From Vibrio sinaloensis (GTDB lineage Bacteria > Pseudomonadota > Gammaproteobacteria > Enterobacterales > Vibrionaceae), in assembly GCF_023195835.1 (NCBI RefSeq), contig NZ_CP096200.1, positions 1,054,001 through 1,118,000 on the forward strand: 64,000 nt of DNA, in the 5' to 3' direction. How positions within the stretch are numbered: position 1 is the first letter of the stretch; each line of letters begins with the position of its first letter. A model generated the notes under the pieces. It did not search any database, was not told where the DNA came from, and saw nothing but the letters and a program-made list of their open reading frames with translations. Below are positions 8,983 to 16,704 of this stretch, in pieces. Both the position numbers and the translations under genes were made by a program.

Positions 8983-9462
8983 CTACTGCTGACGATATTT
9001 ATGCAGCAGGTCGATGGGAATGTGGCAATAATCATTGGGGTTGCGGGTCAATCGATCTTGATGCTCTTCATCACTTTTCACGTAATTGCTCAAGGGGAGT
9101 ATCTCGACCACAATTTTGCCTGCGTCGGGCCTTCGATTGAGATGCTGTCGAGCCGCTTCTAGGTGGTTTGGGTCCCGACTATAGATGCCAGTTCGATATT
9201 TCTCGCCCACATCGGGTCCTTGCTGATTCACGCTATAGGGATCGATAATTTCAAACAGATGGTCGATAAGCTGTTCAAGCGTCACGCGACTGGGATCGAA
9301 ACGCGTTTTTACGCATTCAGCATAACCATCATACTCACCTTGTGTGGTGTTGCTGGAGCCATTGGCGCGTCCGGCTTCGGTTGTCATTACGCCAGGTAAG
9401 TGACGCATAAACTCTTGTACGCCCCACAAGCACCCACCCGCAAAATAGACTTCTTGAAACAT
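8983..9462 (-). CDS. msrA: Peptide methionine-(S)-sulfoxide reductase MsrA
   Basis: This enzyme repairs S-diastereomer methionine sulfoxide in proteins using thioredoxin. The catalytic motif is 'GGCLWG' (the usual form is GCFWG), with the active Cys at residue 11; 'GYAEC', 'FEIIDP' and 'GEKYRTGIY' support the MsrA fold. The start is placed at ATG 9462, six bases after GGAG; an in-frame ATG at 9474 has no such site. The protein is about 160 aa, a short single-domain MsrA without an MsrB fusion. The Phe-to-Leu change in the motif is seen in other short MsrA paralogues. Confidence 0.93.
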   Translation of the reverse strand: MFQEVYFAGGCLWGVQEFMRHLPGVMTTEAGRANGSSNTTQGEYDGYAECVKTRFDPSRVTLEQLIDHLFEIIDPYSVNQQGPDVGEKYRTGIYSRDPNHLEAARQHLNRRPDAGKIVVEILPLSNYVKSDEEHQDRLTRNPNDYCHIPIDLLHKYRQQ

Positions 9463-9624
9463 CTGAATCTCCATCGTGACGTCATATCTCGCCCGAAGTG
9501 TGCCTGTAAAGCAATAGCGAGTCTAGAGGCGTGAAATTTTGCCGCTGTCTTTGGTCAAAATCGCGCGTATTCACGTAAAAAAAGAGAAGAAAAATCCATT
9601 AATCATAAACGACAAGGTGGTTAC

Positions 9625-10863
9625 ATGACGTTAAAGAAACGGCTTGAAAAACTCGCCCCTCACTTTGAATCTGGTGGTCGGTACCAAACTTTTTATCCTC
9701 TTTACGAAGCGGTCGCCACGATATTTTATACCCCGGGAATGGTCAATAAAGGGCAAACCCACGTCAGAGACAGCATCGATCTAAAGCGGATTATGATCAT
9801 GGTCTGGTTAGCTACTTTTCCGCTGATGTTTTGGGGAATGTACAACATAGGTAACCAACCCGTGTTGGCGATGAGTAGCTTTTCACTAGAGCAGATCGCA
9901 GCCAATATTGAGCAATCCTGGCGACTCGATCTGGTGTTCGCAAGTGGTGAAGCAGTGCTAAACGCCAACTGGGTGGACAAGATGTGGTTGGGGGCTTGTT
10001 ATTTTGTACCTGTCTACGCCACGGTATTTGTGGTCGGCGCCTTTTGGGAAGTGCTGTTTGCGACGGTACGCAAACACGAAATCAACGAAGGGTTCTTTGT
10101 CAGTTCCGTGCTGTTTTCACTCACATTGCCGCCGACGATCCCACTGTGGCAAGCGGCGCTTGGTATCAGTTTTGGTATCGTGGTGGCCAAAGAGATATTC
10201 GGTGGTACGGGACGCAACTTCCTCAATCCTGCATTGGCGGGGCGTGCGTTTCTCTACTTTGCTTATCCTGCGAATATGTCCGGCGCTAGTGTTTGGGTTG
10301 CCGCCGATGGCTATTCCGGGGCGACGCCTTTGAGCCAATGGTATGAGGGGGGCGTGTCCAACCTTATCAATCATTCCACAGGTCAAGCGCTAAGCTGGGG
10401 GGAAGCGTTCCTCGGTCAGATGCCAGGTTCGATGGGCGAAGTGTCGACGCTATTGATTGTGCTCTGCGGGTCGGTATTGATCGCAATGCGCATTGCCTCG
10501 TGGCGCATCGTTGTTGGCGTACTGGCTGGGTTGCTTGTTTCTTCTATGCTACTCAACTCTATAGGCTCTAACACTAACCCGATGTTCTCTATGCCTTTCT
10601 ACTGGCATTTCGTTTTGGGTGGGGTGGCATTTGGTGCCTTCTTTATGGCAACGGACCCAGTGTCTGCCGCGTTTACCAATAAGGGTAAGTGGGCGTATGG
10701 CTTTTTAATTGGGGTGATGACGGTTGGAATACGCGTGCTCAATCCAGCTTACCCTGAGGGCATTATGCTCGCGATTCTGTTTGCCAATTTGTTCGCGCCA
10801 CTGTTCGACCATGCGGTCAAAGAGGCCAACATCACTCGTCGTCAATCGCGCTATGCCAAGTAA
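9625..10863 (+). CDS. Stand-alone paralogue of Na+-NQR subunit B
   Basis: This is a 412-aa polytopic membrane protein matching NqrB over its length: '[21 protein letters not shown]', '[22 protein letters not shown]' and '[23 protein letters not shown]'. The FMN-attachment motif SGAT is intact, with Thr at residue 234, close to the flavinylated Thr236 of V. cholerae NqrB. In a complete Na+-NQR, NqrB carries covalent FMN and riboflavin and forms the Na+ path. Here no nqrA, C, D, E or F is adjacent. Length and the SGAT site argue against RnfD. The most likely reading is a duplicated subunit that either swaps into NQR or feeds another FMN-dependent electron chain. Confidence 0.9.
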   Translation: MTLKKRLEKLAPHFESGGRYQTFYPLYEAVATIFYTPGMVNKGQTHVRDSIDLKRIMIMVWLATFPLMFWGMYNIGNQPVLAMSSFSLEQIAANIEQSWRLDLVFASGEAVLNANWVDKMWLGACYFVPVYATVFVVGAFWEVLFATVRKHEINEGFFVSSVLFSLTLPPTIPLWQAALGISFGIVVAKEIFGGTGRNFLNPALAGRAFLYFAYPANMSGASVWVAADGYSGATPLSQWYEGGVSNLINHSTGQALSWGEAFLGQMPGSMGEVSTLLIVLCGSVLIAMRIASWRIVVGVLAGLLVSSMLLNSIGSNTNPMFSMPFYWHFVLGGVAFGAFFMATDPVSAAFTNKGKWAYGFLIGVMTVGIRVLNPAYPEGIMLAILFANLFAPLFDHAVKEANITRRQSRYAK

Positions 10864-10993
10864 AGTCAAAAAGCAGCACCTGCCTGAGAAGGTATGTGCT
10901 GCCTGTCAGCGTCCATTCACTTGGAGAAAGAAATGGCAAAGTTGTTGGGAAGAGGTGAAATACTGTTCGAAACGGTGTCGTAGCAAGCGTTAA
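10853..10993 (+). CDS. DUF2256 cysteine-rich mini-protein
   Basis: This 46-aa protein was recovered from within a longer frame; ATG 10853 overlaps the end of the NqrB paralogue. It has four cysteines arranged '[15 protein letters not shown]' and '[16 protein letters not shown]', the hallmark of DUF2256, a predicted small zinc-finger-like protein. In many Vibrio and cyanobacteria DUF2256 sits by photolyase/cryptochrome and SDR genes; here an SDR is next door (convergent) but no photolyase lies in the window. The function is unknown. Confidence 0.85.
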   Translation: MPSKVKKQHLPEKVCAACQRPFTWRKKWQSCWEEVKYCSKRCRSKR

Positions 10994-11004
10994 ATAGCCC
11001 GCTG

Positions 11005-11715
11005 TTACCATGGCAGCTCTTCGCCACTGTAGCTGTAAAAGCGGCCGCTGTTGTTGGGCGTGCTGCGCTCGATAATGGCGACCAAGTCTTCAGCAACTTT
11101 TTTTGGGGAGAACAACTTGCCTGGCGGCACGTTGGCTTGGAAAGGTTTGGAGAGCTGAGTGTCGGTTGTGCCTGGGTGCAGGGCAAGAATCACCCCTTTT
11201 CGCATTGTTCGACTCCATTCTATGGCAATGGTCTTAATGATCATGTTGAGCGCTGCTTTCGAGGCGCGGTAGCTATACCAGCCTCCTAAACGATTGTCGC
11301 TGATACTGCCGACTTTCGCCGATAGACAGGCAAGTTTAGGCGCGTTGCTTTTCTTAAGTGACGTCGAGAAGTACTTGGCCAGCAACAAGGTCGGAAGCGT
11401 GTTGCGGTTGAAGTTTTGGTAGAAGAAGTGGGTATCGACACTACTGAGGTTTTTCTCCGGTCCTTTGTCGCCATCGTGCAGAAAACCAACACAGTTAATG
11501 ATCCAGTCTAGCTCGGTAAACGTTTGGCTCAAGTTAGCGACAGACGTTTCGCAGCTCGCATCGAGCTGATGCCACACGAGATTGGGCGAGGCGCTAGGCT
11601 GCGGTGGTGTTGAGCAGTAGGTGGTATGTAATTCAGCGTTTGGAAAGCGATGCTGACAATGCGTAACAATGGCTGCGCCGATACCACCGCTGGCACCGAT
11701 AACTAAAATTTTCAT
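11005..11715 (-). CDS. SDR family oxidoreductase, C-factor-like
   Basis: This is a 236-aa short-chain dehydrogenase. The Rossmann motif is 'GASGGIGAAI' near residues 7-16, the stabilising segment 'INCVGFLHDG' replaces the usual NNAG, and the active-site pattern is 'YSYRASKAALN' (Tyr-x3-Lys). Substrate and cofactor preference are not readable. It resembles the CsgA/C-factor subgroup often found with DUF2256 and cryptochrome-type genes. It converges on the DUF2256 gene with only 11 bp between stops. Confidence 0.9.
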   Translation of the reverse strand: MKILVIGASGGIGAAIVTHCQHRFPNAELHTTYCSTPPQPSASPNLVWHQLDASCETSVANLSQTFTELDWIINCVGFLHDGDKGPEKNLSSVDTHFFYQNFNRNTLPTLLLAKYFSTSLKKSNAPKLACLSAKVGSISDNRLGGWYSYRASKAALNMIIKTIAIEWSRTMRKGVILALHPGTTDTQLSKPFQANVPPGKLFSPKKVAEDLVAIIERSTPNNSGRFYSYSGEELPW

Positions 11716-11943
11716 GATCGGATCTCAGTCTTTTTTGAATGCGAGTAGCGAAATTGCTTTTCAATGTGACTAGGTACGTAAAACCAGCGTGAAGTTGTCA
11801 AATGGGCTGCAACAGTGTGATCAAGCGCATGGTTCTTGTTGTTGATCCCCTTCATTACGTCAGCAGAACCTCGATTGATACCAGCTTGGCGAATAGTGGT
11901 CTAAATTTATATGAGCAAAGTTTCGTATTTATGGGCGCGCTGA

Positions 11944-12939
11944 ATGCAGGTTTGGTTAAAAAAACATTGGGCTTCAGGGATGGTCATCCTAGTGTTGACT
12001 GTCTCTGCACTGCTGTTTTATCAGCATAAGATACGCACTGAGGATCTGGTCGATGAAACGAAAATAGGCGTCTCATTAACCCCGCTCTCTGCGCCTTTTT
12101 TCGTCGCTGATCAAATGGGGCTATTTAAGCAGTATGGGTTGAATGTCAGTTTGTTGCCGTGCTCAAGCGGTGTGAGTTGCGCGGATCTTATGCTCAGCAG
12201 CGATGTCGACTACGCTACGGCCTCGGAATCTGTGGTGATGTTCAAAAGCTTTCAGCGGGATGATATCTTGCTGTTAGCGAGTTTTGTTGAGTCAGACAAC
12301 GACCTGAAACTGTTGAGTTTGGTGCCTTCTAAAATCTCACGTGTGGCACAACTCGAGGGCAAGAGGGTAGGCGTGATAAAAGGCTCCGCCAGCGAATTCT
12401 ATTTTGACTCGGTGTTAATTGGAAGCAACCTGCGTGACCTTAGGGTTGAGAAAGTGTATCTGCAACCAAAAGAGTTGGTTCCGGCGCTATTGGCTTACAA
12501 TGTGGATGCGATTTCGGCATGGGAGCCGATGGGGTTTCAAGTTGACCTGCTGTCGGTTGCGCGTGTGCACAATCTAGGGATTGAAGGAGTTTATCAACTG
12601 TCGTTCAATCTTATTTCAAGACCGTCCCATCTCGAGTTTGCGGGCGATGAGCCGACCCGACTGCTGCAAGCACTACAAGACGCGATTGATTGGATAAAGG
12701 CCCACCCTGATCAAACCATGACTTTACTCTCCCAACGCCTCGAGGTGCCCGTTGAACAAATCGACTGGTCATGGGATGACTACGTGTTCCGCTTATCTCT
12801 GGGTAACTCACTGTTATCAAACCTACAACTGCAAGCACGCTGGGCAATTGATAGCGGCTTGGTCAGTAAATCGCCACCGGATTTTAGGCGAGTGTTTTAC
12901 TCCCACCCTTATCAACAAATGCTCGCAGAGAGGAACTGA
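11944..12939 (+). CDS. NMT1/ThiY-type ABC substrate-binding protein, membrane-anchored
   Basis: This is a 331-aa protein with an N-terminal hydrophobic anchor (about residues 10-28) and no lipobox, then a periplasmic binding-protein fold. 'LTPLSAPFFVADQMGLFKQYGLNV' is the classic opening of the NMT1/SsuA/ThiY family, and 'LEGKRVGVIKGSASEFY' and 'DAISAWEPMGFQ' are further conserved segments. No permease or ATPase gene is nearby; instead a diguanylate cyclase begins 4 bp later. It is therefore more likely a signalling receptor that hands ligand information to the cyclase than a transport component. Ligands of this family include pyrimidine precursors, sulfonates and nitrate. Confidence 0.85.
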   Translation: MQVWLKKHWASGMVILVLTVSALLFYQHKIRTEDLVDETKIGVSLTPLSAPFFVADQMGLFKQYGLNVSLLPCSSGVSCADLMLSSDVDYATASESVVMFKSFQRDDILLLASFVESDNDLKLLSLVPSKISRVAQLEGKRVGVIKGSASEFYFDSVLIGSNLRDLRVEKVYLQPKELVPALLAYNVDAISAWEPMGFQVDLLSVARVHNLGIEGVYQLSFNLISRPSHLEFAGDEPTRLLQALQDAIDWIKAHPDQTMTLLSQRLEVPVEQIDWSWDDYVFRLSLGNSLLSNLQLQARWAIDSGLVSKSPPDFRRVFYSHPYQQMLAERN

Positions 12940-12943
12940 CATC

Positions 12944-14308
12944 ATGCTTGATTCGATGTTTAAGAAGATGTTTGTTTTATCAACGACCACCATGTTGTTG
13001 ACTCTGTTTATTGTCGTGTCGTTCTCCAAAATCCATGCCGAACACAAATCTACCAAGGTCGAACTGGATCAAGTGATAGAGCTGCAATTAGCCGTTGATT
13101 TACTGCGTAGTCAACTATGGGCGTTTATGCAGTTTCGTGATAAAGCCAGCCTAGAGCAAGTTGAAATGGCGCAAGCCGAGCTAGACACTAAGTTGACCGC
13201 CTACAAACACGCAGACATTCAACTAGACAACCTGCTGCGCATGAACGCCGGTCTTCTTAACCTACTTGAGCAAGAGAAATCACTTTTCTTTGGACGCGCG
13301 CAGGGTGACAACCCAGCCCTCAACAATGCGCTCGATACCAGAGTATTGCTTCAATCTCGCTACAACATGATCGTACAAAATATGACCGAGGAGCTGGCAT
13401 ACATTCACAAGCAGGTTCTAAACAACAATACTCTTGGCCTCCAGCAGGTTATGCGCACTGCCGCCGTTTGGTTGATCGCTTGTTCACTCTTGGTCAGTGG
13501 CGTGGCTTGGCTGATTTTGTTCCGCTTTAAATCTGGCGCCGGGGCGATCAAAAAAGCAATATTAAACCTTGCCAGTGGTCAGCTTGATACCAAGGTAGAA
13601 GAGGTGAAAATGGACAGTGAGTTCAAAGTGATCTCTAGCTTCTTCAATCAAATGACGGTCTCATTGCGTCAATCGACAGTCACCAAGAAAGAGTTGGAAG
13701 AGGAGGTGAAACGTCAAACCAAACAACTGCAAAGCAAGCAAGAGCAACTGCTGTTTCTGTCTGAACACGACCCACTCACCAACTTAATGAATCGACGCGC
13801 ATTCGATAAACAAGTCGAGAGCTCTTTGGTCAAGGCCAATCGAACCCAGCGTAAACTGGCGATCATGTTCTTAGATCTCGACGGCTTTAAACAAGTTAAT
13901 GATACCTACGGCCACAATGCGGGCGATCTGGTGCTGACAACAGTAGCGCAGCGGCTCGAAGAGTGTATTCGAGAGTCTGACTTTGTTGGGCGCTTGGGCG
14001 GTGATGAATTTGTGGTTTGTCTCGATTTGTTGAACAACTTCGATATAGTGGCGCGCAAGGTGGAGCAAATCCAGAGTGCGATTCATCAACCAATCCATTT
14101 CAATGATCGCAGCTTGCAAGTGAGCGCCAGTATTGGCGTAAGCTACTATCCCGATGACAGTAAGAACAAAGAGACCCTAATGAGCTTGGCCGATGAAGCC
14201 ATGTATCGAGCCAAAGAGCAACCGCGCGAACCAGTAGAGGATCAGTTGGACAGTGAGTCGCCAGCCGACGATATTAATGTTGTTAGCTTACATGGCAGCA
14301 AACATTAA
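12944..14308 (+). CDS. Membrane diguanylate cyclase (HAMP-GGDEF)
   Basis: This 454-aa enzyme makes c-di-GMP from two GTP. ATG 12944 follows AGAGAGGAAC, 4 bp after the binding-protein stop. TM1 spans about 8-28; a helical periplasmic domain about 30-165; TM2 about 170-195; HAMP about 196-245; a coiled coil about 247-272; and the GGDEF domain about 275-425. The active-site GGDEF is intact at residues 352-356, and the product-inhibition I-site RESD lies at 343-346, correctly spaced. There is no EAL domain. Translational closeness suggests that the binding protein regulates this cyclase through its periplasmic domain. Confidence 0.95.
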   Translation: MLDSMFKKMFVLSTTTMLLTLFIVVSFSKIHAEHKSTKVELDQVIELQLAVDLLRSQLWAFMQFRDKASLEQVEMAQAELDTKLTAYKHADIQLDNLLRMNAGLLNLLEQEKSLFFGRAQGDNPALNNALDTRVLLQSRYNMIVQNMTEELAYIHKQVLNNNTLGLQQVMRTAAVWLIACSLLVSGVAWLILFRFKSGAGAIKKAILNLASGQLDTKVEEVKMDSEFKVISSFFNQMTVSLRQSTVTKKELEEEVKRQTKQLQSKQEQLLFLSEHDPLTNLMNRRAFDKQVESSLVKANRTQRKLAIMFLDLDGFKQVNDTYGHNAGDLVLTTVAQRLEECIRESDFVGRLGGDEFVVCLDLLNNFDIVARKVEQIQSAIHQPIHFNDRSLQVSASIGVSYYPDDSKNKETLMSLADEAMYRAKEQPREPVEDQLDSESPADDINVVSLHGSKH

Positions 14309-14462
14309 CCCCCAGTCAAAAAACAACAGTGTAAAAATTAGTTAACACTGCTTTATCACGGGTATTTTCTGCCCCCTCTCGACATCAATATCAATAATCG
14401 ACATCTTATGCGGGTTTGATCTGCGCCTATTTCGCGGATCGCAAAGGGATAGGAAGTCTACA

Positions 14463-15071
14463 ATGGATAAAGAACATAGCTTGCGCGAAAATTTGCTCGC
14501 GCTATTACTCGGTAGTGCCTTGGTTTCTCTGGGCGTTATCTTTTTCAACAAAGTGGGTTTGTTGACCGGTGGAACCGCTGGTCTGGCGATTTTTCTAACC
14601 AAAATCAGTGATTTCAGCTTTGGTCAGATCTTTTTTGCCCTTAACCTGCCGTTCTACATTCTATCGGTAACGCGCATGGGCTGGCGTTTTACCCTCAACA
14701 CCTTTGTGGCGGTAACCATCGTATCCTTCGCGGTTGACCACCTCCACCATGTGATTGAGATAGCGCGCATCGACCCATTCTATGCGGCGTTACTTGGTGG
14801 AGGCATGATAGGCATTGGTATGCTGGTGATCTTTCGCCATAAGATGAGCCTGGGTGGCTTTAATATTCTGGCGCTGTTTTTACAAGAGCGATTTGGTATT
14901 CGAGCCGGCAAAGTGCAGATGGCACTGGATTGCACTATTGTGATCTTGTCGCTATTTATTGTCGATATCTCGATCATTCTGCTGTCAGTGATGGGCGCGG
15001 TAGCAACCAATCTGATACTGGCGATGAACCACAAGCCGGGTCGCTATCAACCCCAACCCACCACCGCTTAA
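14463..15071 (+). CDS. YitT family membrane protein
   Basis: This is a 202-aa integral membrane protein with about five hydrophobic helices. 'LGSALVSLGVIFFNKVGLLTGGTAGLAIFL' opens the family; 'HKMSLGGFNILALFLQERFGIRAG' is its second conserved glycine-rich motif. YitT (DUF161) proteins are widespread; their role is unknown and transport is presumed. It is monocistronic, starting soon after GATAGGAAG and ending at a strong terminator. Confidence 0.9.
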   Translation: MDKEHSLRENLLALLLGSALVSLGVIFFNKVGLLTGGTAGLAIFLTKISDFSFGQIFFALNLPFYILSVTRMGWRFTLNTFVAVTIVSFAVDHLHHVIEIARIDPFYAALLGGGMIGIGMLVIFRHKMSLGGFNILALFLQERFGIRAGKVQMALDCTIVILSLFIVDISIILLSVMGAVATNLILAMNHKPGRYQPQPTTA

Positions 15072-15080
15072 TCAATAATA

Positions 15081-15112
15081 AAGGCTTAGCCAAATCGGCT
15101 AAGCCTTTTTTT
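15081..15112 (+). terminator. Terminator after the YitT gene
   Basis: AAGGCTTAGCC (15081-15091), loop AAATC, GGCTAAGCCTT (15097-15107), then a T-run: an 11-bp perfect stem. Confidence 0.92.
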
Positions 15113-15549
15113 ATGGTTGAGTCATCGATTAAAGATCTACCACTGCATTAGAAAATGAAACGCCAGATTGACGATGCCCGTGCGGGATGGCCATAAACCG
15201 AACGTCAAAGTAAACAAAATAGTAATCAAGCTATCAATTAGGCGTAATTCGCCAAAGGTAGGAGATATTCACCATGCTTATTGATGGTTTTTTCGTAGTA
15301 TGGATTTAAGTGCCTGAAAGGATTGGTTTTATTTTTGGAATCATTCTTGCTGAACCGTTTTGTCTTCAATCAGAGTGTTGATGGCGCATCGCACTTGAGA
15401 ATCCATACAGGATTCATATAAAAGTCATCGTGACAATGGATAGTTCTGCGCATATTGGTGTCCAAGCTCTGTTCACACGTATAACAACCATAATAACGTT
15501 CTGATTTTTGAAGATTATTTAAATAATGACAAACGGATAAGGAATTCAC
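15113..15549. other. 437-bp gene-free leader of RND pair 1
   Basis: I see no credible ORF. A perfect inverted repeat GAATCC-ATACA-GGATTC at 15399-15415 is a possible operator. AAGGA at 15539-15543 is the ribosome site for the adaptor gene. The rest is AT-rich and otherwise featureless to me. Confidence 0.5.
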
Positions 15550-16701
15550 ATGATGATCAAGCCGTTACGTTGGCTACTGCCGTTGTTGATTTTAGCTGGG
15601 GCTTACGGAGGTTACGCGGCGATTGCTTCAAGCGCACCTGAGCCTCTCGACAACAAACCACCTAAAGCGCCGCCATCGGTGCAAGTGATTCAAGCACAAT
15701 CAAGCGACCATCGCGTTGTCATAACCGGTCATGGCGAGTTAAAGCCGGTTGAAGTGACGCAGCTTTCGGCTCAAGTGTCGGGGGAAGTCACCAGCTGGCA
15801 CCCCAACTTTGTTGTTGGAGGGGTGGTCAAGCGTGGCGAGGTGCTGTTTACCCTCGAAAGTGACAACTATCAGGCAGCGGTGCTGCAAGCAGAGGCGGAG
15901 TTAGCGGTGGCCCAAGCAGCACTTATCGAAGAGCGTGCGCGCGCCGAAGTCGCCAAGCGTCAGGCGCGTAACTTGCCAAAACAGCAAGTGACGGATTTGT
16001 ATCTGCGTAAGCCACAATTACTCAGCGCTCAGGCGCAGTTGAAATCCGCTCAAGCGGCGTTAAAACGCGCCAAACGAGATCTTGAAAACTGCCAAGTTGT
16101 GGCTCCCTATGATGCTTTAGTGGTTGAAAAATCGATTGGTGTTGGCCAGTTTATTTCCGCTGGGAGTCATGTCGCGACGCTAAATAATGTCGAAGCGGGC
16201 GAGGTGCACATCCCAATCGCCGGCTTTGACAGCGAGTTTCTGCCGGTGAGTTTTGTTGGCCAACCCGCTCGCGTTATTCAACGTGGAATCACGGCAACTC
16301 AGCGTGATGGCTCGATTGATAGGGATCTCGGTATCGTAGACAGTAGCACGCGCATGACCAGTTTAGTGGTGCGAGTCGATAATCCTTACGCTATCGATAG
16401 TGAGCAACCTCCAATGCAATTTGGCTCCTACGTTGAAGTTCAGTTTAGCGGTAAGGAACTCAAGCATATCTATCGCTTGCCACAAGAGTTGGTCAACAAT
16501 CGCCAAGTTTGGGTGGTAAACCAAGACAACCAACTTGAACCACGAACGGTCAATGTGCTGCGCGCCGAAAAAGAGTTCATGTTGATCAATCAAGGTTTGC
16601 AAGATGACGACCAAATCGTCCTTACGGTGCCCGAATACCCTCAGCAAGGACTAGAAGTCACGATCAATCATACGGACAGCGAGCAACACGCCCAGGATTA
16701 A
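15550..16701 (+). CDS. RND efflux periplasmic adaptor, pair 1
   Basis: This is a 383-aa membrane-fusion protein linking the pump to an outer-membrane channel. It has an N-terminal membrane anchor (about 8-25), a lipoyl/barrel-sandwich half 'VTQLSAQVSGEVTSWHPNFVVGG', an alpha-hairpin of alanine/glutamine-rich coiled coil at about 110-180, then 'VVAPYDALVVEKSIGVGQFI', the second half motif. No lipobox is present. The start at 15550 is preceded by AAGGAATTCAC; the second codon is also ATG. The RND pump starts 3 bp after the stop, so the two form an operon. No TolC-like gene is attached. Confidence 0.92.
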   Translation: MMIKPLRWLLPLLILAGAYGGYAAIASSAPEPLDNKPPKAPPSVQVIQAQSSDHRVVITGHGELKPVEVTQLSAQVSGEVTSWHPNFVVGGVVKRGEVLFTLESDNYQAAVLQAEAELAVAQAALIEERARAEVAKRQARNLPKQQVTDLYLRKPQLLSAQAQLKSAQAALKRAKRDLENCQVVAPYDALVVEKSIGVGQFISAGSHVATLNNVEAGEVHIPIAGFDSEFLPVSFVGQPARVIQRGITATQRDGSIDRDLGIVDSSTRMTSLVVRVDNPYAIDSEQPPMQFGSYVEVQFSGKELKHIYRLPQELVNNRQVWVVNQDNQLEPRTVNVLRAEKEFMLINQGLQDDDQIVLTVPEYPQQGLEVTINHTDSEQHAQD

Positions 16702-16704
16702 CAG

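Noticed and set aside
9625..10863. RnfD instead of NqrB
   Set aside because: RnfD is shorter and other rnf genes are absent; the length and SGAT context fit NqrB.
11802..12029. 75-aa frame overlapping the start of the binding-protein gene
   Set aside because: Overlaps the better-supported gene in another frame and has no recognisable motif.
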